NCBI RefSeq assembly: GCF_023715145.1
Contig: NZ_JAMBNP010000007.1
Location: forward strand, 62,001-126,000
Length of the DNA: 64,000 bases
DNA from: Paenibacillus glycanilyticus
GTDB taxonomy: Bacteria > Bacillota > Bacilli > Paenibacillales > Paenibacillaceae
Direction: 5' to 3'
Shown here piece by piece: positions 44,377 through 53,200 of this stretch. Both the position numbers and the translations under genes were made by a program. Within the stretch, counting starts at the first letter, position 1. The number at the start of each line of letters is the position of its first letter. The notes under the pieces were generated by a model. That model worked only from the letters and a program-made list of their open reading frames with translations, did no database searches and was not told the DNA's origin.

Positions 44377-45594
44377 ATGTCATCCGTTCATACGCTTCAC
44401 TCTCCTGCCTCGCCGGCTGCCAAAGGAACGCTGTCCAAAGGACTGCTGCTTCTGATGGCTTTCACCGCCGGCATGACCGTGGCGAATTTATATTACAATC
44501 AACCTCTGCTTGCGGATATTGGCCGATCCTTCGGCGTTGCTCCCGATGAGGTTGGCTTTGTCTCCACCTGCACCCAAATCGGCTACGCGCTGGGCATGTT
44601 CCTGTTTGTCCCGCTTGGGGATATCAAGGAACGCAAAGGACTTATCACGGTCCTGCTTTCCCTGGTCTGCCTTTCCCTGATTGGCGTAGCTACCGCGCAA
44701 AACCTCGCCTGGATGTTTATCGCAAGCTTTGCTGTTGGTCTCACGACCATCGTGCCGCAAATACTTATTCCGCTTGCAGCTACACTCGCTGCTCCCGGTG
44801 AGCAGGGTAAAGCTGTCGGCACCGTAACCAGCGGCCTGCTGCTTGGCATCCTGCTTACCCGGACCGTATCCGGCCTAATCGGCGGAACGTGGGGATGGAG
44901 ATTTATGTACGCGCTCGCCGCAGCAGCTATGCTCGCTCTGCTCCTGCTGCTCCGGATGAAGCTTCCCGTCAGCCGCGCGGCAGCCGAGCTGCGATACGGC
45001 GAGCTGTTGGTCTCGATGGGAAGGCTCGTGAGAAAATACGCGACACTCCGAGAATCCGCACTTATTGGCGCAGCCAATTTTGCAGCCTTCAGTATATTCT
45101 GGACGGCATTATCCTTCTATGTCGAAGGCGAGCCTTATCATTACAGCAGCCAGATCGCGGGCTTATTTGGCCTCATTGGCGCGGCCGGCGCGTTAGGCGC
45201 TCCCTTCGTTGGCAGACTGGCCGACCGTATCCCCACCAAGTGGATGATTGGCGCCTTAATCTCCTTGAACATTATCGCTTATTTGCTCTTTGGCCTGCTT
45301 GGCAGTATGCTATGGGCGCTAATTATTGGCGTTATCTTACTGGATCTTGGCGTACAAGGCACGCAGGTCGCCAACCAGACGCGTATCTATGCGCTGGAGC
45401 CACCGGCACGCAGCCGTCTGAACACGGTTCAGATGGTGACCACTTTCCTCGGGGGAGCCATCGGCTCTTCCGTCGGAAGCTACGCTTGGCATGAGTGGGG
45501 CTGGCCCGGAGTAAGCTTCGCGGGCGGAATCGTTGGGCTGATCAGCTTCACGGTATGGCTTCTTCACCGCCTGAAGAAGGAACCTTCCCGCTAA
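44377..45594 (+). CDS. Major facilitator superfamily exporter (YnfM/AraJ-like)
   Basis: A 405-residue permease with twelve predicted helices. AGMTVANLYYNQPLLADIGRSFG in helix one and the cytoplasmic LGDIKERKGLI loop (motif A) are typical of the DHA1-like YnfM group; LADRIPTKWM is the second-half counterpart. Substrate unknown, probably drug or metabolite efflux. AAAGGAA lies eight bases before the ATG. It is monocistronic, behind a good promoter with a leader of about 135 bases. Confidence 0.9.
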   Translation: MSSVHTLHSPASPAAKGTLSKGLLLLMAFTAGMTVANLYYNQPLLADIGRSFGVAPDEVGFVSTCTQIGYALGMFLFVPLGDIKERKGLITVLLSLVCLSLIGVATAQNLAWMFIASFAVGLTTIVPQILIPLAATLAAPGEQGKAVGTVTSGLLLGILLTRTVSGLIGGTWGWRFMYALAAAAMLALLLLLRMKLPVSRAAAELRYGELLVSMGRLVRKYATLRESALIGAANFAAFSIFWTALSFYVEGEPYHYSSQIAGLFGLIGAAGALGAPFVGRLADRIPTKWMIGALISLNIIAYLLFGLLGSMLWALIIGVILLDLGVQGTQVANQTRIYALEPPARSRLNTVQMVTTFLGGAIGSSVGSYAWHEWGWPGVSFAGGIVGLISFTVWLLHRLKKEPSR

Positions 45595-45597
45595 AAC

Positions 45598-45645
45598 AAA
45601 AAACGCTGTAAAGCCGGTTCACCTTACCGGCCTTACAGCGTTTTT
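45598..45645. terminator. Bidirectional terminator between the MFS and glycosyltransferase genes
   Basis: AAACGCTGTAAaGCCGG pairs with CCGGCcTTACAGCGTTT, A-rich on the left and T-rich on the right. Confidence 0.85.
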
Positions 45646-45653
45646 CCATCTCA

Positions 45654-46859
45654 TTAGGAGCGCATCCGCTCAACCGCGCTTTTTCCCGCCCGCTTATAGC
45701 TTGCCGCAGCCGGACTGGAGCAGATGCGCCCCGCATATTGATCGAACACTTCAGCGAGCGCGTCATGCTGGAACTGCAGCTTCGCGCGTTTATATCCCTC
45801 GCGCACCAGCCGCTCGCGCAGCGGCGTATCGCTTGCGAGCCTTACAACCGCATCCGTAATCGCCATAAGCGATTCGGGCTCCACAAGAAGACCGGTCACA
45901 CCGTCCAGCACCGCTTCCGAGGCACCTCCGGAGCGGCCGGCGATTACCGGCACGCGGGCGGAGGCTGCCTCCAGATAGACGATGCCGAACCCTTCGGCAT
46001 CGCCTTTTTCCAGCTGCCGGCTTACCATAATGAACTGATTCGCCAGATTGTAATAATCGTTCAGCCGTTCCGTTCCGCTTACTCCGCCCACGAAGCGGAC
46101 CCTGCCCGACACGCCTGCCGTCAAGGCCAGCTGCTCCAGTCTGTCGCGATCCGGTCCATCTCCCACTATCACATAGACCGCATTCGGGATATGGCGCACA
46201 ATGGCAGGCAGCGCTTCAATCACCCGATCATGGCCTTTGCGCGTAACCAGCCGTCCTACCGACAGAAGAACGTATTTCCCTTCCAGTCCGTGCTCTCTCC
46301 TTAATTCCTCATCCGCCGGCTTTGGCTCGAACAAGCTTTCCACACCGGGATGAACAATGCCGATTCTGCCGGCCTCTACCCCATAATCCTCCACCAGCTG
46401 CCTTGTGAATTCGCTATTGACCAGCACCCCGTCCGCCTTGCGCAGTATAAGCTTCACAATCCGATTAAGCCCGATATAGCGGCGGAACATCAGCATATCC
46501 ATGCCATGGGCTGAAATGATATAACGGCGTCCTCCAAACATCCGGAACAACAGTCCAATAAAGCCGATTAACACATAACCGTATACCGTTACATCAGGCT
46601 CCTCGCTTCGCAGCGTTCTCTTAACCTGACGGAACAATCGGCCCCAACTGAAGACATCCGCTCGTTCCCCTCGCAAGAACGCGCCCCTCACAATTCGATA
46701 AGGCTGCCCCTCATCAAATAATGCACAGTCCGGATATTCCGGAGCGATAACCGTCATTTCGTGCTTGGTATGTTTGGACAAATTGTAATAGTAATTCTGC
46801 ATGCCTCCGACACCCGGCGGAAATACCCCCGCGACCAAAACGATCTTCCTACGTTTCAT
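45654..46859 (-). CDS. Glycosyltransferase family 4
   Basis: A 401-residue GT-B transferase using a nucleotide-activated sugar: N-terminal VAGVFPPGVGGMQNYYYNLSK, middle VHPGVESLF, LLSVGRLVTRKGHDRVIEALP (start of the GT4 C-terminal domain), VIVGDGPDR, and the E-x7-E-like EGFGIVYLEAASARVPVIAGRSGG. An open frame upstream is not coding; the ATG at 46859 has GGGGAGAAGG just before it and overlaps the end of the upstream flippase-like gene by 11 bases. The pair probably builds a surface glycolipid or polysaccharide. Confidence 0.9.
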   Translation of the reverse strand: MKRRKIVLVAGVFPPGVGGMQNYYYNLSKHTKHEMTVIAPEYPDCALFDEGQPYRIVRGAFLRGERADVFSWGRLFRQVKRTLRSEEPDVTVYGYVLIGFIGLLFRMFGGRRYIISAHGMDMLMFRRYIGLNRIVKLILRKADGVLVNSEFTRQLVEDYGVEAGRIGIVHPGVESLFEPKPADEELRREHGLEGKYVLLSVGRLVTRKGHDRVIEALPAIVRHIPNAVYVIVGDGPDRDRLEQLALTAGVSGRVRFVGGVSGTERLNDYYNLANQFIMVSRQLEKGDAEGFGIVYLEAASARVPVIAGRSGGASEAVLDGVTGLLVEPESLMAITDAVVRLASDTPLRERLVREGYKRAKLQFQHDALAEVFDQYAGRICSSPAAASYKRAGKSAVERMRS

Positions 46860-47853
46860 ATACCTTCTCCCCTCGCGAAAGATAGCATACTCCCTTAATA
46901 ACCGCCCAGAACAATACCTCCGCCATAATGTTCCACAACCGGGCAATAACCGAGATCTGAAGCGCCGTCTCCGTCCCAAGCTTCATGGACAGGAAATACA
47001 CCAGGAATCCTTCCCTTACGCCAAGCCCGCCGGGCAGAGGACTCACAAGCCCAAGGAGCCAGGAGGTTGCAAACGTCCCCGCGGCATAAAACAAACCTAT
47101 CTTCCCTTTATCAAAGCTATTAGTCAGCATCCAGAAAGCAATTCCCATGATGAAATGGCTGCCGAGAAAGCAGGCCAAATAAGCAAAAAACTGATTTCGG
47201 GTAAGACTGACCTCCGAGCCGGCCATCTCCCCCCCGCCAAACGACTTTGTCATTTTCCCGATCATCCGCTGCAGAAATCTCCATCTCGAGGCTCGGACGA
47301 ACAAGCCTTTGACCAGCTCCGTAAGCGGAGCATAGAACCAATAGATAAGCAGAAACACGGCAACCAGCAGCAGCCCTACCCAGATCGGAACAATATGCAG
47401 ACTAATAATCAGCATTAAAGCGTAGACCAGGGCCGCCGCAATAAGCAGAATATTCTCGTACACGATCGCGGCGAATTGGGCATCCAGCGGCACTCCCGCT
47501 TTGGTCGCCATGACAATTCGTCCAGCAACGTTCCAGAATCCTCCCGGAATGTATTTGCCGAACTGGGTTTCAATAAATATGCGAAGTCCATGAAGCATCG
47601 AAAGTCTCGTGCTGCCGCTAAACCTTCCGGTATCGGATAAGGAGGCATTGACGATTAACACCCAAATACCGGCTTGAAGCATCAGAAAAACCGAGAATAA
47701 GAGCAAGGACAGGTAAAACCGGCTGTTCGCATGTACCAGGAAAGACGTAAGATCCTCCAGCTTCAGCGGAATATTGCGAACGATAAATACGACGATGATG
47801 GCCAAGACAGCGACCTTTAGCACCGTTGGCACCAGCTTGCGGTACATCGGCAA
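46849..47853 (-). CDS. YbhN/UPF0104 (LPG-synthase TM-region) family membrane protein
   Basis: A 334-residue membrane protein with about eight helices. IETQFGKYIPGGFWNVAGRIVMATKAG and LGLVSPLPGGLGVREGFLVYFLS are the conserved loops of the lysylphosphatidylglycerol synthase transmembrane/UPF0104 family, whose members are proposed lipid flippases. No synthase domain is attached. The start is TTG at 47853 with AGGAGG nine bases upstream; an ATG two codons later is less well spaced. Coupled to the GT4 gene, it may flip or organise the glycolipid product. Confidence 0.83.
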   Translation of the reverse strand: MPMYRKLVPTVLKVAVLAIIVVFIVRNIPLKLEDLTSFLVHANSRFYLSLLLFSVFLMLQAGIWVLIVNASLSDTGRFSGSTRLSMLHGLRIFIETQFGKYIPGGFWNVAGRIVMATKAGVPLDAQFAAIVYENILLIAAALVYALMLIISLHIVPIWVGLLLVAVFLLIYWFYAPLTELVKGLFVRASRWRFLQRMIGKMTKSFGGGEMAGSEVSLTRNQFFAYLACFLGSHFIMGIAFWMLTNSFDKGKIGLFYAAGTFATSWLLGLVSPLPGGLGVREGFLVYFLSMKLGTETALQISVIARLWNIMAEVLFWAVIKGVCYLSRGEKVYET

Positions 47854-47958
47854 CCATCAACACCTCCTGACAATATGAAGCCATCTTCTCATTATAAGAT
47901 TGTTCTGTTATCCGTGATTTATCTAGAATGCCGAATTTGGTAAAAATCAATACCTTTT

Positions 47959-47997
47959 CCAAGAATGATTGAAACGGCTTCGCCGGCGAATTCTTGG
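47959..47997. repeat. Short palindromic element, relative of the element near 62.3 kb
   Basis: Arms CCAAGAAT and ATTCTTGG enclose TGAAACGGCTT-CGCCGGC, the same core found inside the larger palindrome at 62275-62342. Confidence 0.4.
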
Positions 47998-48018
47998 CCT
48001 TTATATGGATAATGCTTC

Positions 48019-48052
48019 TAAAAAAAGAGCCGGCTGAGGGGCAGCCGGCTCT
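48019..48052 (-). terminator. Terminator after the TetR fragment
   Basis: Perfect AGAGCCGGCTG/CAGCCGGCTCT stem with a 5-base loop, followed by a run of T on the minus strand. It survives from the intact ancestor of the truncated TetR gene. Confidence 0.85.
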
Positions 48053-48059
48053 TCTGCAG

Positions 48060-48407
48060 TTATTTTCCCAACAATAATCCCGTGTCCAATTGCGCTAATG
48101 CTTCATCGATTTTATCGAAAAAATTAGCGTCGTCATGCTCTAGACAATACAGCTGCACGGACATGACAGCCCCTAATACCGCGCCCGAGAACGTAAGCAC
48201 CTCGAAGTCATTCTCCGGATGTCCCGTGCGCTCGGACACAATGGCTGCGAACAGCTTCAGCGTATCATTAAGCTGGAGCAGCAAAGCCGCGTGAAGCTCC
48301 GGAACAGAGAGCATCAGCTTCATCCTTCCCTGCAGCGCCTCCTTGCCTTCGGAAGAAATTTCTTCGAACCCGGCGCGAATCGCCGCACGGAAAGCTTGAA
48401 TGGGTGT
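48060..48407 (-). pseudogene. C-terminal half of a TetR-family regulator (5' truncated)
   Basis: The frame reads TPIQAFRAAIRAGFEEISSEG and then MKLMLSVPELHAALLLQ to a natural stop and terminator, matching the ligand-binding half of TetR-family proteins. There is an in-frame TAG at 48408 and no helix-turn-helix upstream; the neighbouring GNAT gene ends at 48439. The internal ATG at 48323 has no usable ribosome binding site. I therefore read it as a truncated, non-functional gene. Confidence 0.65.
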
Positions 48408-48438
48408 CTAATCGCGAGGCTGCCTTTAAAATCCCCTT

Positions 48439-48888
48439 TTAACCCAATTCCCTCAGCTTCTTCTTAAAGCCCTGGTTATCGCTGGAGTAGCCCAGCGCAC
48501 GATAGAACTGATGCGCTTTCTCCCGGTAGCCGCTCGAGACGAAAATGATGTAGCTGCAGCCGCGTTCTTCCGCAAATTGCTCGAGCTTCTGCATCAGCAT
48601 TTTGCCGATGCCTTGTCCTCTATAGTCCGGGCTGACCACAACATTCTCTACCACCAGAAACGGATGACAATCCCCGACCAGGTCATAACACTCGATCCCC
48701 ATCGCTGTTCCTATAACCTTGTCTCCGTCACAAGCAGCAGCAAGGAAATAATGGTTATCTTCCGTTACCTTCTGTAATTGCCTGCTCATCACTTCTATGT
48801 TGGAAGGTACCTCCATCAGCTCCTCGAACAGCCAGGCCAAATCCTGAAGGTCGCTAAGCCCCGCTTCTCTTAACACAATCGTTGACAT
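48439..48888 (-). CDS. GNAT-family N-acetyltransferase
   Basis: A 149-residue GNAT with VENVVVSPDYRGQGIGKMLMQKLEQFA (acetyl-CoA loop RGQGIG) and SSGYREKAHQFYRALGY. Acceptor unknown. An upstream ATG at 48933 has no ribosome binding site; AGGAGG is nine bases before the ATG at 48888. It sits intact between two decayed gene remnants. Confidence 0.87.
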   Translation of the reverse strand: MSTIVLREAGLSDLQDLAWLFEELMEVPSNIEVMSRQLQKVTEDNHYFLAAACDGDKVIGTAMGIECYDLVGDCHPFLVVENVVVSPDYRGQGIGKMLMQKLEQFAEERGCSYIIFVSSGYREKAHQFYRALGYSSDNQGFKKKLRELG

Positions 48889-48961
48889 ATTACTTATCCT
48901 CCTGCCTTTCCTTACAGTAGAACATTGTATCATTCCGGCATGCCAAAAAACGAATAGGCCA

Positions 48962-48992
48962 AAGACCGCTTCCCTGCCAGGGAAGCGGTCTT
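48962..48992 (-). terminator. Hairpin after the ABC-2 permease fragment
   Basis: AAGACCGCTTCCCT and AGGGAAGCGGTCTT form a perfect 14-bp stem with a 3-base loop; the T tract is short. Confidence 0.6.
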
Positions 48993-49004
48993 GTTATGTC
49001 CAGG

Positions 49005-49514
49005 CTAGTCGGCAGCCCGCCAGCTGATCATCCGCGAAATAAACACGAAAGAAACGATAATAAAGCCGATCAGAACCAGAACATCAACCGTCACTGCCGG
49101 TGTCCACCCATTGGTCAACATCTCCCGTAAGGCAGAGGCCGAATAAGTCGTTGGGAAAATATATCGGATATACCTTAAAATCGGCGACAGCTGGCTCTCT
49201 TCCATCATGACCGGCGACAGGAACCCGACGAACATCATCGATCCCTGCACAAGCATATTGGTCATTTGATGATCCGGGGACCAGAACCCGATTCCTGCTC
49301 CGATCCCAACCATGCTTAGAACGGCCAGCAGAAAAATCGGGACAAGTCCCCACTCATAATGAAGCTGGATGCCGTATACGAGCAGACCGATAAACGCCAT
49401 AATGATGACGGAAGGAAGATCAGTCATTAGTCCTCGCACGAGCTGGGTTACGACAAATATCGCTTTGGAGATAGGAAGAGAGGAATAGAAGGTGAAGTAG
49501 CCTGCATGCTTTTG
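49005..49514 (-). pseudogene. ABC-2 permease, C-terminal two thirds only
   Basis: About 170 codons from GYFTFYSSLPISKAIF through VRGLMTDLPSVIIMAFIG and FVGFLSPVMMEESQLSPI to RMISWRAAD. The last four or five helices of an ABC-2 (daunorubicin-type) exporter permease are intact, but the first 80 or so residues are missing. The frame opens after a TGA at 49515-49517 and abuts the ATPase remnant in a different frame. The GTG at 49439 lacks a ribosome binding site. It is a deletion remnant. Confidence 0.65.
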
Positions 49515-49723
49515 TCAAGAAATTTCCTGCCCCAGCGCGTTAAAGCCCCGTCTATCTCCAACAGTCTGCCGTAATTGATAAAAGCGACACGGTCAACCAC
49601 TCTCTCCGCTTCGAGCACGTTATGGGTTACGAGAACAATGGTCGCGCCCTTTCTATTCTGCTCCACGATAATATCCCAGACGAGACGCCGGTTAAGCGGA
49701 TCCAGCCTTTTCGGCTGCTTCAT
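49448..49723 (-). pseudogene. ABC ATPase fragment (D-loop to H-loop)
   Basis: The frame encodes LDPLNRRLVWDIIVEQNRKG (D-loop onward) and TIVLVTHNVLEAERVVDRV with the switch His, then GRLLEIDG. Walker A, signature and Walker B are absent, and the C-terminal domain is cut where the permease remnant begins. It overlaps out of frame with a TetR N-terminal remnant. It cannot be a working ATPase. Confidence 0.65.
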
Positions 49724-49822
49724 GATATAAGGTAAAGGTGGTTCCGGAAAAGCCGTATTCAGGAAAAATCTTCACCGCTTGCCGGAGGATCAATTCCCTC
49801 TTCTCTTGTCTTGCTTTGGCAT
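49694..49822 (-). pseudogene. TetR-family N-terminal fragment, frameshifted
   Basis: One frame reads EKRELILRQAVKIFPEYGFSG and TTFTLYHEAAEKAGSA, the first helix and part of the HTH of a TetR regulator, ending at TAA (49694-49696). The natural-looking start ATG (49820-49822, MPKQDKR) lies in another frame, so a frameshift separates them. The rest of the protein is lost at the junction with the ATPase fragment. Confidence 0.5.
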
Positions 49823-50235
49823 TGACGGTTCTTCAATGGTGCGAAATCTCTTCCTCATTCTCCTTTATCACAAAAATATTTCCTAGCAAGAGAGCAATAA
49901 TTAACCTATTCATACAGGAATGTTACTTGCAATAAATCCCTTGATCACAAGCTACTTCTGTCTATATTCCAACTGAATACGCAACATGTATTCCTATATT
50001 TCCCACACAGCATCAAACGGTCCATTTTATCTATTTGAATTAATTTTTATTCCAAATTAAGGGATGCCTTACACCCCTTAAAAACTGGATAAAACTAGCA
50101 AAATTTCAGTTGACGCTGTCGACTGCTGTCTATTATAGTTATTTAGTACTAGTTTGGTGTCGAATATCAAGGGACTTTGTTCCTAAAATTTGACGCAACG
50201 AGTGTTTACTATAATAGAAGAAAGGAAGTGAGTCT
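49823..50235 (+). other. AT-rich intergenic region upstream of the SLH protein gene
   Basis: No gene is seen. It is clearly more AT-rich than its surroundings. Possible promoter elements for the SLH gene are TTGACG (50112-50117) with a TATTAT 15 bases on, and a TATAAT close to 50206 with a TTGACG 14 bases before it; neither has ideal spacing. AAAGGAAGTGA lies just before the ATG at 50236. Confidence 0.45.
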
Positions 50236-53200
50236 ATGTTGGCTCGAACATCGGCCTTTACGAGAATTGCCCTATTGCTTCTTGTACTAGGCGTTATGCT
50301 CGCAGTCACGCATCCAACTGCCACCAAAGCCGCAGTAAATGTTGTTGACATCAAGAGCAATGCGATGAATTTCACCAACTATACCTTGATTTCCGGCCAG
50401 GCCGGGATAAAGGACGCCGTCTACAAGTACACGAACGTGATTACTAGGGACGGTATTACAATTGATGCCAAGGTGACAATCAAGGAAACAAACAATGCCT
50501 CCTTGGCAACCAATACGCTGGACAATAACGTCACAAATCTGAATGACCGTTTCAATCCATGGGTAACGACGACCCAAAACAACGGTTATCTGACCTTCCA
50601 CTTTGACTTTATTGATCAAGCAACCGGCGATCCGGTTTCAATCAAAAATTTCTTTGTGACGGTCATTGACATTGACGGAAGTAGCTCATCAGCTAAGGAA
50701 TTTGTCGAAATGTCCGGCTTTGCGAGCTATTCTGTGAATAATCCTACACAGCTTGTGATTGGTGCCGGATCCAATGGCAGAACCAAGTTCGCAGGAAGAA
50801 ACTCTTCCCTCAACGGCACCACCTTCGAGAACACGGCATCGGTTATCGTCAACTATACCGCGCCAATCAGCGGCTTGGATCTTGTTACCGGCAACACCAG
50901 CGTTCTGAGCGAGCGTCAGTTCTCCATCAACTTTGGTGCTCCGGGCGGTACGTTCACTACTCCGGTACAAGTAGACAACGGAGCCTCTCCTACTATCGAC
51001 GTTACAATCGATGACGGCGGAGACGGAAAACTAACCGCGGGTCAGGATAACGTTGGTTCAGTTAAGGTTTCCGGTTCTTCCAACGCTGGAACCGGACAGC
51101 CGGTTACTCTTACGGTTAAAGATTCCACGGGCACCGAACGAAATTATGCAACAACCGTTGGGTCAGACGGGAAATACTCCGTTCAGCTCGATTTCTCCGA
51201 TCTGAAGTACGGGACGATCACCGTAGCAGCGGATACGGTTAATGCACAAGGCAATCCGGCCAAGACGGCAACGGATACAACGAATAAAGTAAATACGGCA
51301 CCTGTTGCCGAGGATGCATCTTTCTCGGGCGACGAAGATACCGTATTTAACAAATCTCTGAGCGATAAAGGCAGCGATATTGACGGTGACTCCATTATCT
51401 ATTCGCTTGTCACTGCTCCAATGCACGGCACTATCACTTTAAACGCCAACGGATCTTTTACATATACGCCAAATGCGAACTACAACGGTCCGGACAGCTT
51501 TACTTACAAGGTAAATGATGTGGCGCTGAACTCCAGTGCAGCTACGGTAACTCTAACGGTTAATCCGGTTAATGACGCGCCAGTCGCGAATAATTCCAGC
51601 ACCAGCACATTGGAAGGAACTCCGGTCGATGGCACAGTAACGGCAACGGACATCGATCAGGATTTATTGCTATTCCAAGAAGCCGATTTACCGCAGCATG
51701 GCAATCTTCAGTTCGATGGAATCGCCGGCACTTACACGTACACGCCTGACGACGACTTCATCGGAACAGATACTTTTACCTTCACAGCCCATGATGGCAC
51801 TGACGAGTCTAATAAGGCTACCGTCACCATCACCGTAACAGCGGCGCCTAATGCTGCACCGGTTGCACAGGATGGCAGTGAAAGCACAAATGAAGATACG
51901 CCGGTTAACGGTGCGGTATCCGCAACGGATGCCGATAACAACACGTTAACCTATACGCTTGTTACCGCGCCTGTAAACGGTACGGTCGTCATGAATGCAG
52001 ACGGCACGTTCACGTACACGCCAAATGCCAACTACAATGGCACGGACAGCTTTACGTTTAAAGCCAATGACGGCAAAGCCGACTCCAATGTCGCAACCGT
52101 TAACCTGACGATTAACGCAGTTAACGATGCGCCTACTGCGAATAACTCGAGCAAAATAACTGACGAGAATATAGCTGTAAGCGGAACGGTAACAGGACAG
52201 GATGTTGAAGGTACGTCACTTACTTATAGCCTTGATACAGTTCCTGTTAATGGTACGGTCGTATTTAATATCGATGGTACTTATACGTACACGCCAAATC
52301 ACAATTACTCCGGATCGGACAGCTTTACTTTTGTAGCTAACGACGGAGCACTGGACTCGGCTCCCGCTACTGTAACCATCACGATTAATGAAGTGAATGA
52401 AGCTCCTGTCGCTCAAAATGACACCCTGCAAACCGAGGAAGACAAACCTCTTGACGGCAGCGCGTTGGCAACGGATAGTGACGGAGATTCCCTTCAATAC
52501 TCGGTAGTCGGCCAGCCTTCCCATGGCGATGTAACCATGAATTCGAACGGCACGTTCACCTACACGCCTGATGCCAACTACAATGGCCCGGACAGCTTTA
52601 CGTTCAAAGCCAATGACGGGTCGGAAGATTCGAATACGGCATCGATCAGCATCACAATTACGGCCGTAAACGATGCGCCAACAGCTGATGCTTCAAGCAA
52701 GACAACAGCGGAAGACACTGCGGTAAGCGGCAGCGTAACCGGCCAGGATATTGACAGCAGCACGCTGACTTATGTCCTTGTCACCGAGCCTGAACACGGT
52801 ACGCTGGCGTTTAATCCGGACGGTACTTATACGTATACGCCGGATAAGGATTTTAACGGCTCCGACAGCTTTACGTTCAAAGCCAATGACGGATCCCTTG
52901 ACTCCGCTCCGGCTACCGTTACAATCACGGTTACGCCGGTGAACGATGACCCTTCGGCGGTTAACAGCGGCGTTACGACAAACGAAGATACACCGATTAA
53001 TAATTCCGTATCCGCTAACGACGCGGATAACGACACCATCACTTATACGGTTGTAACCGCGCCTGAGCATGGTACGTTGACCTTGAACCCGGACGGTACT
53101 TATACGTACACGCCGGATCCAAACTTTAACGGCGAGGATACCTTCACCTTTGAAGCCAACGACGGACATGGCGGCAAGTCCACCGGCACCGTTACGATTA

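Noticed and set aside
48060..48323. Intact 87-codon gene
   Set aside because: The internal ATG has no correctly spaced ribosome binding site, and homologous TetR coding sequence continues upstream of it to an in-frame stop, so it is a truncated gene.
50085..50125. Similarity of CTTAAAAACTGGATA to the end of a 16S-23S spacer
   Set aside because: Only a short AT-rich stretch matches and no rRNA or tRNA sequence is adjacent, so chance is the simpler explanation.
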